A stretch of 11,939 bases of DNA, taken from positions 1-11,939 of the forward strand of contig CALBKL010000229.1 of the NCBI GenBank assembly GCA_937895985.1, given 5' to 3'. Positions 1 to 6,242 of the stretch are shown piece by piece. The stretch's first letter is position 1. Every line of letters begins with the position of its first letter. The notes beneath the pieces were generated by a model, which saw only the letters and a list, made by a program, of their open reading frames with translations, was not told the DNA's origin and made no database searches. The translations under genes and the position numbers were made by a program. Source of the stretch: an uncultured Solobacterium sp. (GTDB taxonomy: Bacteria > Bacillota_I > Bacilli_A > Erysipelotrichales > Erysipelotrichaceae).

Positions 1-1044
1 ATTTCGTTTGAAACTGCTTCAGGTAGGGTGAAAGCGATTCGTGGTGTACGTATGGATTTATTTAAAGGTGAAACAATCGCTATCGTAGGTGAATCTGGTT
101 CTGGTAAGTCCGTTACCGTTCGTGCCATCATGGGAATTCTAGCGGGTAATGGTAGGATTGATAGTGGACGTATTGAATACAGTTTTACAAATGAAAAGGG
201 CGAACGCGAAACTGTTGATATGACAACACTATCGCAGAAAGAAATTCGTTACCGCTTTAGCGGAAAACATATTGCGATGATTTTCCAAGATCCGATGACA
301 TCACTTGATCCAACCATGCAGATAGGAAAGCAAATCATGGAAGGAATGATCATTCATGAAGGTATTTCCAAAGACGAAGCAAAGAAACGTGCAATTGACC
401 TTTTAGCAGAAGTTGGAATTGAAAACCCGGAGAAACGATTTAAAGAATATCCACACCAGCTATCTGGTGGTATGCGTCAGCGTGTTGTGATTGCGATAGC
501 ACTTGCATGTAATCCTGATATTCTGATTTGTGATGAGCCTACTACAGCGCTTGATGTAACGATTCAGGCTAAAATTCTAGAAGTGATTAAAAAACTTCAG
601 GTAGAAAGAAATATCTCAGTTATCTTTATTACGCATGACTTAGGAGTAGTCGCAAAAGTTGCGGACTATGTCGATGTCATGTATGCAGGTAGAATTATTG
701 AGAAGGGTTCCATTGATGAAATCTTCTACGATCCTCGTCATCCATATACATGGGGACTACTTGCATCTATGCCTGATACAGAAACCAATTCTGATCGATT
801 ATACGCAATTCCAGGAACTCCACCAGATTTATTAAAACCAATTACGTATGATGCATTTGCACCGCGTAATGAATATGCATTAGCAATTGACTATAAAGCA
901 GAACCACCAATGTTTAACGTCGGTGGACAGCATCGTGTGGCTTCGTGGTTATGTGATGAAAGAAGTCCACGCGCAGAGATGCCGGCAATTCTAAAAGAAA
1001 GAATTGAACGTATGAGAGAGGAGAGTGAAAAGTATGGCAGTTGA
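1..1044 (+). CDS. oppD: Oligopeptide ABC transporter ATP-binding protein OppD, 5' end outside window
   Basis: One of the two ATPases powering uptake of oligopeptides through the OppBC permease at the inner face of the membrane. The reading frame is open from base 1, and the codons before the in-frame GTG at 28 encode normal family sequence (ISFETASGRV), so the gene starts upstream and 28 is not the start. Counting from the first visible codon (347 visible residues): Walker A GESGSGKS 30-37, Q-loop Gln 96, signature LSGGM 154-158, Walker B ILICDE 174-179, H-loop His 212. The C-terminal oligopeptide-transporter extension starts near DPRHPYTWGLL. The iron-sulfur cysteines found in many OppD/DppD tails are absent: the segment reads DAFAPRNEYALAIDY. 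Its end overlaps oppF by 11 bases, implying translational coupling; oppA, oppB and oppC presumably lie upstream. Peptide specificity cannot be read from the sequence; a dipeptide transporter (DppD) is the alternative. Confidence 0.93.
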   Translation: MSFETASGRVKAIRGVRMDLFKGETIAIVGESGSGKSVTVRAIMGILAGNGRIDSGRIEYSFTNEKGERETVDMTTLSQKEIRYRFSGKHIAMIFQDPMTSLDPTMQIGKQIMEGMIIHEGISKDEAKKRAIDLLAEVGIENPEKRFKEYPHQLSGGMRQRVVIAIALACNPDILICDEPTTALDVTIQAKILEVIKKLQVERNISVIFITHDLGVVAKVADYVDVMYAGRIIEKGSIDEIFYDPRHPYTWGLLASMPDTETNSDRLYAIPGTPPDLLKPITYDAFAPRNEYALAIDYKAEPPMFNVGGQHRVASWLCDERSPRAEMPAILKERIERMREESEKYGS

Positions 1045-1969
1045 TTATAACGCAACACCATTATTGCATGTAGAAAATTTAAAACAGCACTTCCGTATCT
1101 CTCGAAATTACACAACGAAAGCTGTTGATGGTATTAGCTTTGATATCTATGAGGGCGAAACCTATGGACTAGTAGGCGAGTCTGGGTCTGGTAAGTCCAC
1201 AACAGGGCGTGCAGTCATTCGCTTATATGATCCTACTGAAGGAAAGATTATCTTTGATGGTCATGATATTAGTGGAAAGCTTTCCAAGCAGGATAACGAT
1301 TATCTCCGTAAGAATATGCAGATGATTTTCCAAGATCCGATGGCTTGTTTAAATCCTCGTAAGAAAGTCAAAGAAATAATTGCGCAAGGATTGCGTATTC
1401 ATCATGACTATAAGAGTGAAGAAGAGTTAACAGAGCGTGTATATCAAATTTTAGAGAAGGTTGGTTTATCCCGTGAACATGCGACACGTTATCCACAACA
1501 GTTTTCAGGTGGACAAAGACAGCGTATTGGGATTGCACGTGCGCTCATTATGAATCCAAAACTCGTTATCGCAGATGAAGCTATCTCTGCTTTGGATGTA
1601 TCGGTACAGGCACAGGTCGTTAATCTAATGCGAGACTTACAACAAGAGCTTGGCATTACGTATTTATTTATTGCACATGATCTTTCAATGGTGAAGTATA
1701 TCTCTGATCGTATTGGAGTTATGCATCTAGGTCATATTGTAGAAACGGGTACGACGAATGAAATCTTTGATAATCCAATTCATCCATATACAAAAGCACT
1801 CTTATCTGCAATTCCAAAAGCAAATCCAGTTGTAGAGAAAAAACGGATTGCGCTTAGCTATGACAAGGTAAAAGAGGGCGTTGATTACACCGCTGGAAGC
1901 TATCATAAGATTACTGATACACATACAGTCCTTGCGACAGAGGAAGAGCTTGCAAAGTGGACAAAATAA
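1034..1969 (+). CDS. oppF: Oligopeptide ABC transporter ATP-binding protein OppF
   Basis: Second ATPase of the oligopeptide importer, expected to pair with OppD. Protein of 311 residues: Walker A GESGSGKS 48-55, Q-loop Gln 100, signature FSGGQ 157-161, Walker B LVIADE 177-182 (followed by Ala where most relatives have Pro, DEAISALD), H-loop His 215, and the family C-terminal segment [15 protein letters not shown] 247-261. I chose ATG 1034 because the purine-rich site AGAGAGGAG (1016-1024) is about 9 bases upstream. The in-frame GTG at 1025 directly abuts that site and is too close to use it. It is the last gene of the operon: a strong hairpin terminator follows within 10 bases. Length and motif order are normal for OppF/DppF. 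Confidence 0.93.
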   Translation: MAVDYNATPLLHVENLKQHFRISRNYTTKAVDGISFDIYEGETYGLVGESGSGKSTTGRAVIRLYDPTEGKIIFDGHDISGKLSKQDNDYLRKNMQMIFQDPMACLNPRKKVKEIIAQGLRIHHDYKSEEELTERVYQILEKVGLSREHATRYPQQFSGGQRQRIGIARALIMNPKLVIADEAISALDVSVQAQVVNLMRDLQQELGITYLFIAHDLSMVKYISDRIGVMHLGHIVETGTTNEIFDNPIHPYTKALLSAIPKANPVVEKKRIALSYDKVKEGVDYTAGSYHKITDTHTVLATEEELAKWTK

Positions 1970-1977
1970 ATAACATT

Positions 1978-2011
1978 AGCAAATGACTACAATGTGGTCA
2001 TTTGTTTTTTT
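1978..2011 (+). terminator. Rho-independent terminator of the opp operon
   Basis: A 13-bp stem pairs 1978-1990 with 1994-2006 (core CAAATGAC / GTCATTTG, a few wobble pairs) around a 3-base loop, with a run of seven T at 2005-2011. It starts nine bases after the oppF stop codon. The in-frame GTG at 1994 lies inside this hairpin, which argues against a helicase start there. Confidence 0.9.
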
Positions 2012-2029
2012 AGAAGAACAAATTATAAT
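2002..2029 (+). promoter_or_regulatory. Putative promoter of the SNF2 helicase gene
   Basis: A perfect TATAAT lies at 2024-2029. A weak -35 match TTGTTT (2002-2007, 16-base spacer) falls in the T-run of the preceding terminator. Transcription would begin near 2036, at the ribosome binding site, giving a leader of only about 9 bases. The -10 is convincing; the -35 is weak. Confidence 0.45.
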
Positions 2030-2044
2030 TCATATGAGGAAATG

Positions 2045-4162
2045 ATGCGACCAGGAAATATCAACTACAAAGAGATTCGGTATGAACGTGAACAGTTGAA
2101 GATGTTAAGAGATCAACTCTTTTCTTTACGCGGTCAAGAAAAGAAAAATATCCAAGTGATTCATGATCGATGCCAAGATATTATCATGGATAAAGTTGTG
2201 GAAGAAGTTCAGCAGATTCCAATCAAGGATCTTTCAAAATCCTTCACAAGACTTCCGCTACAAGCACTTGAAGCAAATCATATTACAACGTTGTATGATT
2301 TATTGAAATATAATCGTAGACAACTAGAAGCGTTAGATGGTATTGGAGATGAAACAGCAGATAAACTCATGTTGGCATTACATCGTAGTACTGCAGCTAT
2401 TAAAAATCAGATACACTATCGTATAGACTTAGAATATCTAACGGATAGGGATAAAGAGATTCTTCAGGAAATTTACTTCTATCTGCATACAAAAGAAAAC
2501 CATGCAAAATTAAATGAAATCTATCAAGAAACAGAACGTGGTATTCAAGAAGCCTATGATAATAGTGACCTGATACAAAATTTCTTTGGTTGGATTTTTA
2601 GTGGTAGAAAAAAGAAACAGAAATTTTTAACAGCTGTAGAAGATGTAAAGTACTTTAACCAGTCTTCTTACGCAGAAACAATTAAGCAATTTTATGATAA
2701 TTGTACTGCACTAAAAAATGTAGATTTTGAAACGATATTACGGGACTACAAAGAACATGCGATTCAATATTATACGGTGATTGAAAAATTTTCGGATATT
2801 GAAATTAAGGATGATGTTGATGAAGATATTGATGTTTCACTATTAAAACAAATACAAGCAACACCATTATTGTTAGAATCATTCCATATGGAGTTGCGTC
2901 ATTATCAAGAATTTGGGACGAAGTATATCTTGCATCAAAAAAGGGTACTGCTTGGCGACGAGATGGGTCTAGGAAAGACTATTCAAGCGATTGCGGCAAT
3001 GAATCATTTACATCACAAAGGTCATCGTTATTTTCTTGTAATATGCCCAGCTGGGTTATTACTAAACTGGAAGCGTGAAATTGAAAAACTAACAGACATG
3101 CAAGCATATATGTTGCATGGAACCGGTATTAGTGATTTTGAAATTTGGAAGAGTGATAGTGGTATTGCAATCGTTAATTATGAAGGTTTAGATAAGATTA
3201 TTTTTGATAAAGATTTTCCGCTCGATATGGTTGTTGTAGATGAAGCGCACTTTGTTAAAAACAAAGAGGCACAACGTACACGCAATACAGTACGAATGAT
3301 TGAACAGGCAGAATACGCTCTATATATGACAGGTACAGCGATTGAAAATAACGTAGATGAAATGTGTTATTTAATTGAATGTTTAAATCCTTCAATTGCA
3401 AGCGAAGTAAAAGATATGAAATATCTAGCAAAAGCAGATTTGTTCCGCAAGAAGATTGCACCAGTATATTTACGCCGCAAGCGTGTGGATGTACTTATGG
3501 AACTTCCGGAGTTAACGATTCATGACGAGTGGTGCATGATGAATGAAGAGGAGATAATCTCTTACCGCAAAGCAGTTGAATCTGGAAACTTTATGGCAAT
3601 GCGTAGAGTATCTTGGAGTTCACTCAATTCTACAAAAGCAGAAAGAATGGTTGAGTTATGCTTGCAGGCACTCGGTGAAGGAAGAAAGGTAGTCATATTC
3701 TCTTATTTCTTGGAGACGCTATCTTTCGTGACAGATTTACTGTTAGGAAAATCTTTGCCAGTCATCAGTGGAAAGTTATCACTGGAGAAACGACAGGAAA
3801 TTCTAAGACAGTTTGATGAGCCTGTTGCGCAGGTTTTGCCAATACAGATTAATGTGGGTGGAATTGGATTAAATATTCAGACGGCAGAGATTGTAATTCT
3901 TTGTGAACCTCAGCTTAAACCGTCCGATGAGATGCAGGCAATTTCTCGTGTCTATCGTATGGGGCAAATCAATCATGTATTTGTATATCGTTTATTATCG
4001 GCAGATACGATAGATGAAGTACTGGTAAAGCGACTCCATGAGAAACAAAATATCTTCAATCAATTTGCAGATGAATCTGAGATATCCGATCAATTAGAAC
4101 AGTTAAAAGAAGATGATATCCAAACCCTGATTCAAAGTGAAAGAAAAAAATTGAATCATTAG
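2045..4162 (+). CDS. SNF2-family DEAD/DEAH-box helicase with N-terminal helix-hairpin-helix region
   Basis: Superfamily 2 DNA translocase of the SNF2/Rad54 type (COG0553-like), 705 residues from ATG 2045. Numbered from that Met: a helix-hairpin-helix-like stretch around 70-113 (ALDGIGDETADKL), a charged mostly helical linker to about 280, then the ATPase core. Core motifs are Walker A GDEMGLGKT 304-312, motif Ia ICPAGLLLNWKRE, motif II DEAH 399-402, motif III TGT 429-431, C-terminal lobe from about 545 (RKVVIFSY), motif V NVGGIGLNIQTAE and motif VI QAISRVYRMGQ 631-641. All catalytic motifs are intact. GAGG (2036-2039) is 5 bases from ATG 2045 and 2 from ATG 2042, so 2045 is preferred; the GTG at 1994 lies in the opp terminator. 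It is a single-gene unit with no nuclease, methylase or defence gene beside it. No terminator of its own is visible before the cys leader promoter. Substrate and role are unknown; DNA repair or chromatin-like remodelling is family-level inference. Confidence 0.88.
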   Translation: MRPGNINYKEIRYEREQLKMLRDQLFSLRGQEKKNIQVIHDRCQDIIMDKVVEEVQQIPIKDLSKSFTRLPLQALEANHITTLYDLLKYNRRQLEALDGIGDETADKLMLALHRSTAAIKNQIHYRIDLEYLTDRDKEILQEIYFYLHTKENHAKLNEIYQETERGIQEAYDNSDLIQNFFGWIFSGRKKKQKFLTAVEDVKYFNQSSYAETIKQFYDNCTALKNVDFETILRDYKEHAIQYYTVIEKFSDIEIKDDVDEDIDVSLLKQIQATPLLLESFHMELRHYQEFGTKYILHQKRVLLGDEMGLGKTIQAIAAMNHLHHKGHRYFLVICPAGLLLNWKREIEKLTDMQAYMLHGTGISDFEIWKSDSGIAIVNYEGLDKIIFDKDFPLDMVVVDEAHFVKNKEAQRTRNTVRMIEQAEYALYMTGTAIENNVDEMCYLIECLNPSIASEVKDMKYLAKADLFRKKIAPVYLRRKRVDVLMELPELTIHDEWCMMNEEEIISYRKAVESGNFMAMRRVSWSSLNSTKAERMVELCLQALGEGRKVVIFSYFLETLSFVTDLLLGKSLPVISGKLSLEKRQEILRQFDEPVAQVLPIQINVGGIGLNIQTAEIVILCEPQLKPSDEMQAISRVYRMGQINHVFVYRLLSADTIDEVLVKRLHEKQNIFNQFADESEISDQLEQLKEDDIQTLIQSERKKLNH

Positions 4163-4164
4163 AG

Positions 4165-4193
4165 TAGACAAATAATACTGATAGTACTATGAT
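4165..4193 (+). promoter_or_regulatory. Promoter of the cys leader-cysK-cysE operon
   Basis: TAGACA (4165-4170, five of six matches to TTGACA) and TATGAT (4188-4193, five of six matches to TATAAT) are separated by exactly 17 bases. Transcription should start near 4200, about 33 bases before the leader-peptide ATG. The -35 starts two bases after the helicase stop codon. Confidence 0.7.
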
Positions 4194-4218
4194 AATTTCC
4201 GTAATAAGAACGGTGAAC

Positions 4219-4224
4219 AGGAGG
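4219..4224 (+). promoter_or_regulatory. Ribosome binding site of the cysteine leader peptide
   Basis: A consensus AGGAGG, eight bases before ATG 4233. It is as good as any ribosome binding site in the window and is the main evidence that the 29-codon leader ORF is translated. Confidence 0.85.
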
Positions 4225-4232
4225 AAACGGGC

Positions 4233-4322
4233 ATGAACAAACAAGTGATGAATCAAATGTGTTGCTGTTGTATTTTAAACAATGTCCGGATGAATGCTGT
4301 TACTGCGTCGGGGCTGCTTTAA
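4233..4322 (+). CDS. Cys-codon leader peptide of cysK-cysE (29 aa)
   Basis: A 29-codon ORF with a consensus ribosome binding site. Codons 10-13 (4260-4271) are TGT TGC TGT TGT, four consecutive cysteines after Met 9. Cysteine is a rare amino acid, and four in a row directly upstream of the cysteine biosynthesis genes is the hallmark of an amino-acid-sensing leader peptide. The rest of the peptide (ILNNVRMNAVTASGLL after the Cys run) has no recognisable domain, signal peptide or membrane segment. I infer that the act of translation matters, not the product: shortage of charged tRNA-Cys would hold the ribosome at 4260-4271, leaving 4282-4291 free to pair with the downstream terminator arm. Codons 17-20 encode that switching segment. 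The alternative is a tiny Cys-rich metal-binding protein, but one CCCC block alone is poor support for that. Confidence 0.85.
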   Translation: MNKQVMNQMCCCCILNNVRMNAVTASGLL

Positions 4323-4374
4323 TTTACCTTTATTGCAGTGATTCGTAAGCACAATAGTAAATAAATCCGGGCAT
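4282..4374 (+). promoter_or_regulatory. Putative antiterminator pairing of the cys attenuator
   Basis: Segment 4282-4291 (ATGTCCGGAT) can pair with 4365-4374 (ATCCGGGCAT) over 10 bp with a single G-U wobble. The second segment is the left arm of the terminator, so the two structures exclude each other. Between them, 4299-4306 can pair with 4335-4342 (8 bp, two wobbles), which would shorten the effective loop. Segment 4282-4288 can also pair with 4228-4234 (CGGGCAT, overlapping the leader start codon; 7 bp, one wobble), a possible anti-antiterminator. Pairings were found by eye; no energies were computed. Confidence 0.7.
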
Positions 4375-4403
4375 ATGAATGCATGCTCGGATTTTTGTTT
4401 TTT
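4363..4403 (+). terminator. Attenuator terminator before cysK
   Basis: A 12-bp stem with one G-U pair (4363-4374 with 4383-4394) and an 8-base loop is followed by a T-rich tract TTTTTGTTTTTT (4392-4403). It lies 40 bases after the leader peptide stop and 40 bases before cysK, so it can only act as a conditional terminator for the operon. It is probably also the only terminator available to helicase readthrough transcripts. Confidence 0.88.
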
Positions 4404-4443
4404 ACCGCTCCATATATTACATGAGAGAAAAGAGGAAAATACT

Positions 4444-5376
4444 ATGTCAAATATCAAAAAATCAACAACTGAATTAATTGGTCACACACCATTATTAGAA
4501 TTTACACACTTCGAAAAGGAACTTGGCTTAAAGGCACGTGTTGTAGCAAAAGTTGAATACTTTAACTTAACAGGTTCTGTTAAGGATAGAATTGCATATC
4601 AGATGATTGTAGATGCTGAAGAAGCAGGTTTATTAAAGCCGGGTTCTACAATTATTGAACCAACATCAGGAAATACAGGTATTGGTTTAGCTGCAGTTGG
4701 TACAGCGAAGGGTTATCGTGTTATTCTAGTAATGCCAGATACAATGACTATTGAGCGTCGTAAGATGGTTAAGGGTTATGGTGCAGAGGTTGTATTAACA
4801 GAAGGTGCCAAGGGTATGAAGGGCGCAATTGCTAAGGCAGAAGAACTTGCGGAAGGCATTGAGAACTCATTTATTCCACAGCAGTTCGAAAATATGTCCA
4901 ATCGTAAAGCACATTATTTAACAACAGGACCAGAAATCTGGGAAGATACAGATGGTAAGGTTGATATCTTCATTTCCGCTATCGGAACAGGAGGAACAAT
5001 CTCTGGTACAGGTAAGTATCTCAAGGAAAAGAACCCAAATGTGAAGGTGATTGGTGTTGAGCCAGCAACTAGTGCAGTATTATCAGGTGATGCACCAGGT
5101 CCACATAAGATTCAAGGTATCGGTACAGGCTTTATTCCTACAACATTAGATACAGACATCTACGATGAAGTTATCCGTGTTACAGATGAAGAAGCTTTCA
5201 CAACAGGTGCTGAAATCGGCAGAAAGGAAGGAATATTAGTTGGTATTTCTTCAGGCTCAGCAGTATACGCTGCACTTGAAGTAGCGAAGAGAGAAGAGAA
5301 TGCAGGTAAGTTAATTGTTGTATTACTACCTGATTCAGGCGATCGCTATTTATCAACTGCATTATTCGCAGAATAA
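4444..5376 (+). CDS. cysK: Cysteine synthase A (O-acetylserine sulfhydrylase)
   Basis: PLP-dependent cytoplasmic enzyme making L-cysteine from O-acetyl-L-serine and sulfide. The 310-residue length is typical. Visible motifs: PLP lysine Lys 47 in TGSVKDR, the substrate loop TSGNTG 74-79, the phosphate-binding GTGGT 181-185, GIGTGF 225-230, and the C-terminal PDSGDRY 296-302. The start is ATG 4444 with AGAGG (4431-4435) 8 bases upstream. An in-frame ATG at 4375 lies in the loop of the attenuator hairpin and is rejected. It is followed after one base by cysE, so the two genes are co-transcribed and probably translationally coupled. Expression should depend on readthrough of the upstream attenuator, which is predicted to open under cysteine limitation. 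Cystathionine beta-synthase-like relatives are longer or lack this tail, so CysK is the best call. Confidence 0.95.
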   Translation: MSNIKKSTTELIGHTPLLEFTHFEKELGLKARVVAKVEYFNLTGSVKDRIAYQMIVDAEEAGLLKPGSTIIEPTSGNTGIGLAAVGTAKGYRVILVMPDTMTIERRKMVKGYGAEVVLTEGAKGMKGAIAKAEELAEGIENSFIPQQFENMSNRKAHYLTTGPEIWEDTDGKVDIFISAIGTGGTISGTGKYLKEKNPNVKVIGVEPATSAVLSGDAPGPHKIQGIGTGFIPTTLDTDIYDEVIRVTDEEAFTTGAEIGRKEGILVGISSGSAVYAALEVAKREENAGKLIVVLLPDSGDRYLSTALFAE

Positions 5377-5377
5377 A

Positions 5378-6196
5378 ATGGAAAATTACGAAACACTACT
5401 CAAAGAACTAAATGATATTACGGATGAAGATCTAGTATTAAAAATGCGAATTCCTGATCGTACAAATATCATAACGATATTGAAACAGGTACAAGCAGTT
5501 ATTTTACCAGACTATTATCATGCTGGAATGTTAAACCAGCAACAAGCGCTCAACTATTTATCGGAAGGTTTACAGAAGGAAATTCAAGCATCTCTACAAT
5601 TTAAAGGTGCGGATTGTTCCATCTGTGGACATTTAAGAGATATGTTCTTGCAGGAGCTACCTGCAATCAAACGTTCTGTCTTAACAGATATCCAAGCGAT
5701 CTATGATGGAGATCCGGCGGCGAAATCAAAGCCGGAAGTTGTTATTGCATATCCTGGTTTCTACGCTATCTTTATCTATCGTATTGCACATGTGTTATAT
5801 AACTTAGGAGTTCCATATATCCCACGTTTAATGGCAGAATATGCACACGAAAAGACGGGAATTGATATCAATCCTGGTGCAAAGATTGGTGATTACTTCT
5901 GCATTGACCACGGTACAGGTGTTGTCATTGGCGAAACAGCAGTGCTTGGTCACCATGTGAAGTTATATCAGGGCGTTACACTTGGAGCGAAGAGTTTCAA
6001 GGTTGATGAGAATGGTGAGCTTGTAAAGGGTATAAAACGTCATCCAAATATTGGTAATAACGTTGTTATCTATGCCAATGCGACAGTTCTTGGTGGTGAT
6101 ACCGTAATTGGGGATGGTTGTGTGATTGGAGCGAGTGTATGGATTACTAAATCTGTAGAAGCTGGCACAACTGTATACTTTAATCCAAATAAATAA
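5378..6196 (+). CDS. cysE: Serine O-acetyltransferase (EpsC/CysE type)
   Basis: Transfers acetyl from acetyl-CoA to L-serine, giving the O-acetylserine used by CysK. The protein has 272 residues. An alpha-helical N-terminal domain (about 1-150) includes YPGFYAIFIYRIAHVLY. A left-handed beta-helix of hexapeptide repeats follows, from about 160. His 178 in IDHGTG and Asp 163 in GIDINPGA correspond to the catalytic His and Asp of the family. The long N-terminal region resembles the EpsC-type enzymes of Firmicutes and Bacteroidetes more than E. coli CysE. The C terminus ends YFNPNK and lacks the terminal Ile that docks into CysK in the classical cysteine synthase complex. The start is ATG 5378, one base after the cysK stop. 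No clear ribosome binding site is visible, so coupling is likely. The in-frame start at 5315 lies within cysK and adds unrelated residues. Confidence 0.92.
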   Translation: MENYETLLKELNDITDEDLVLKMRIPDRTNIITILKQVQAVILPDYYHAGMLNQQQALNYLSEGLQKEIQASLQFKGADCSICGHLRDMFLQELPAIKRSVLTDIQAIYDGDPAAKSKPEVVIAYPGFYAIFIYRIAHVLYNLGVPYIPRLMAEYAHEKTGIDINPGAKIGDYFCIDHGTGVVIGETAVLGHHVKLYQGVTLGAKSFKVDENGELVKGIKRHPNIGNNVVIYANATVLGGDTVIGDGCVIGASVWITKSVEAGTTVYFNPNK

Positions 6197-6202
6197 GCAT
6201 GA

Positions 6203-6229
6203 GGGGTACTCCAAAGGGAGTACCTTTTT
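6203..6229 (+). terminator. Terminator of the cysK-cysE operon
   Basis: A perfect 8-bp stem GGTACTCC / GGAGTACC (6205-6212 with 6217-6224), extendable by wobble pairs, has a 4-base loop and is followed by five T (6225-6229). It begins within ten bases of the cysE stop. Confidence 0.9.
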
Positions 6230-6230
6230 G

Positions 6231-6236
6231 TATAAT
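6231..6236 (+). promoter_or_regulatory. Putative -10 box of the MATE gene
   Basis: A perfect TATAAT directly follows the cysE terminator T-run. It ends six bases before ATG 6243, so transcription would start at or next to the start codon. No credible -35 is visible, because that region is the terminator stem, so the promoter call is moderate. Confidence 0.45.
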
Positions 6237-6242
6237 AGGCGT

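Noticed and set aside
28..30. GTG 28 as the start of OppD
   Set aside because: The frame is open to base 1 and the preceding codons encode conserved ABC ATPase N-terminal sequence, so the gene is cut by the window edge.
4200..4443. A Cys T-box or SAM riboswitch upstream of cysK
   Set aside because: There is no T-box sequence (the conserved GGTGGNACCGCG-type motif) and no specifier stem, and nothing resembles the SAM riboswitch core. The leader ORF with Cys codons and the terminator explain the region better.
4375..4443. An N-terminally extended CysK starting at ATG 4375
   Set aside because: The ATG is in the terminator loop and lacks a ribosome binding site, and the extra 23 residues do not belong to the CysK family, which starts at 4444 here.
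4056..4457. Minus-strand ORFs opposite the cys leader (4056-4256 and 4275-4457)
   Set aside because: They overlap the leader promoter and attenuator hairpin, and I see no promoter or ribosome binding site for them.
5315..5377. CysE starting inside cysK at 5315
   Set aside because: The additional residues are cysK codons read out of frame. ATG 5378, one base after the cysK stop, fits coupling and family length.
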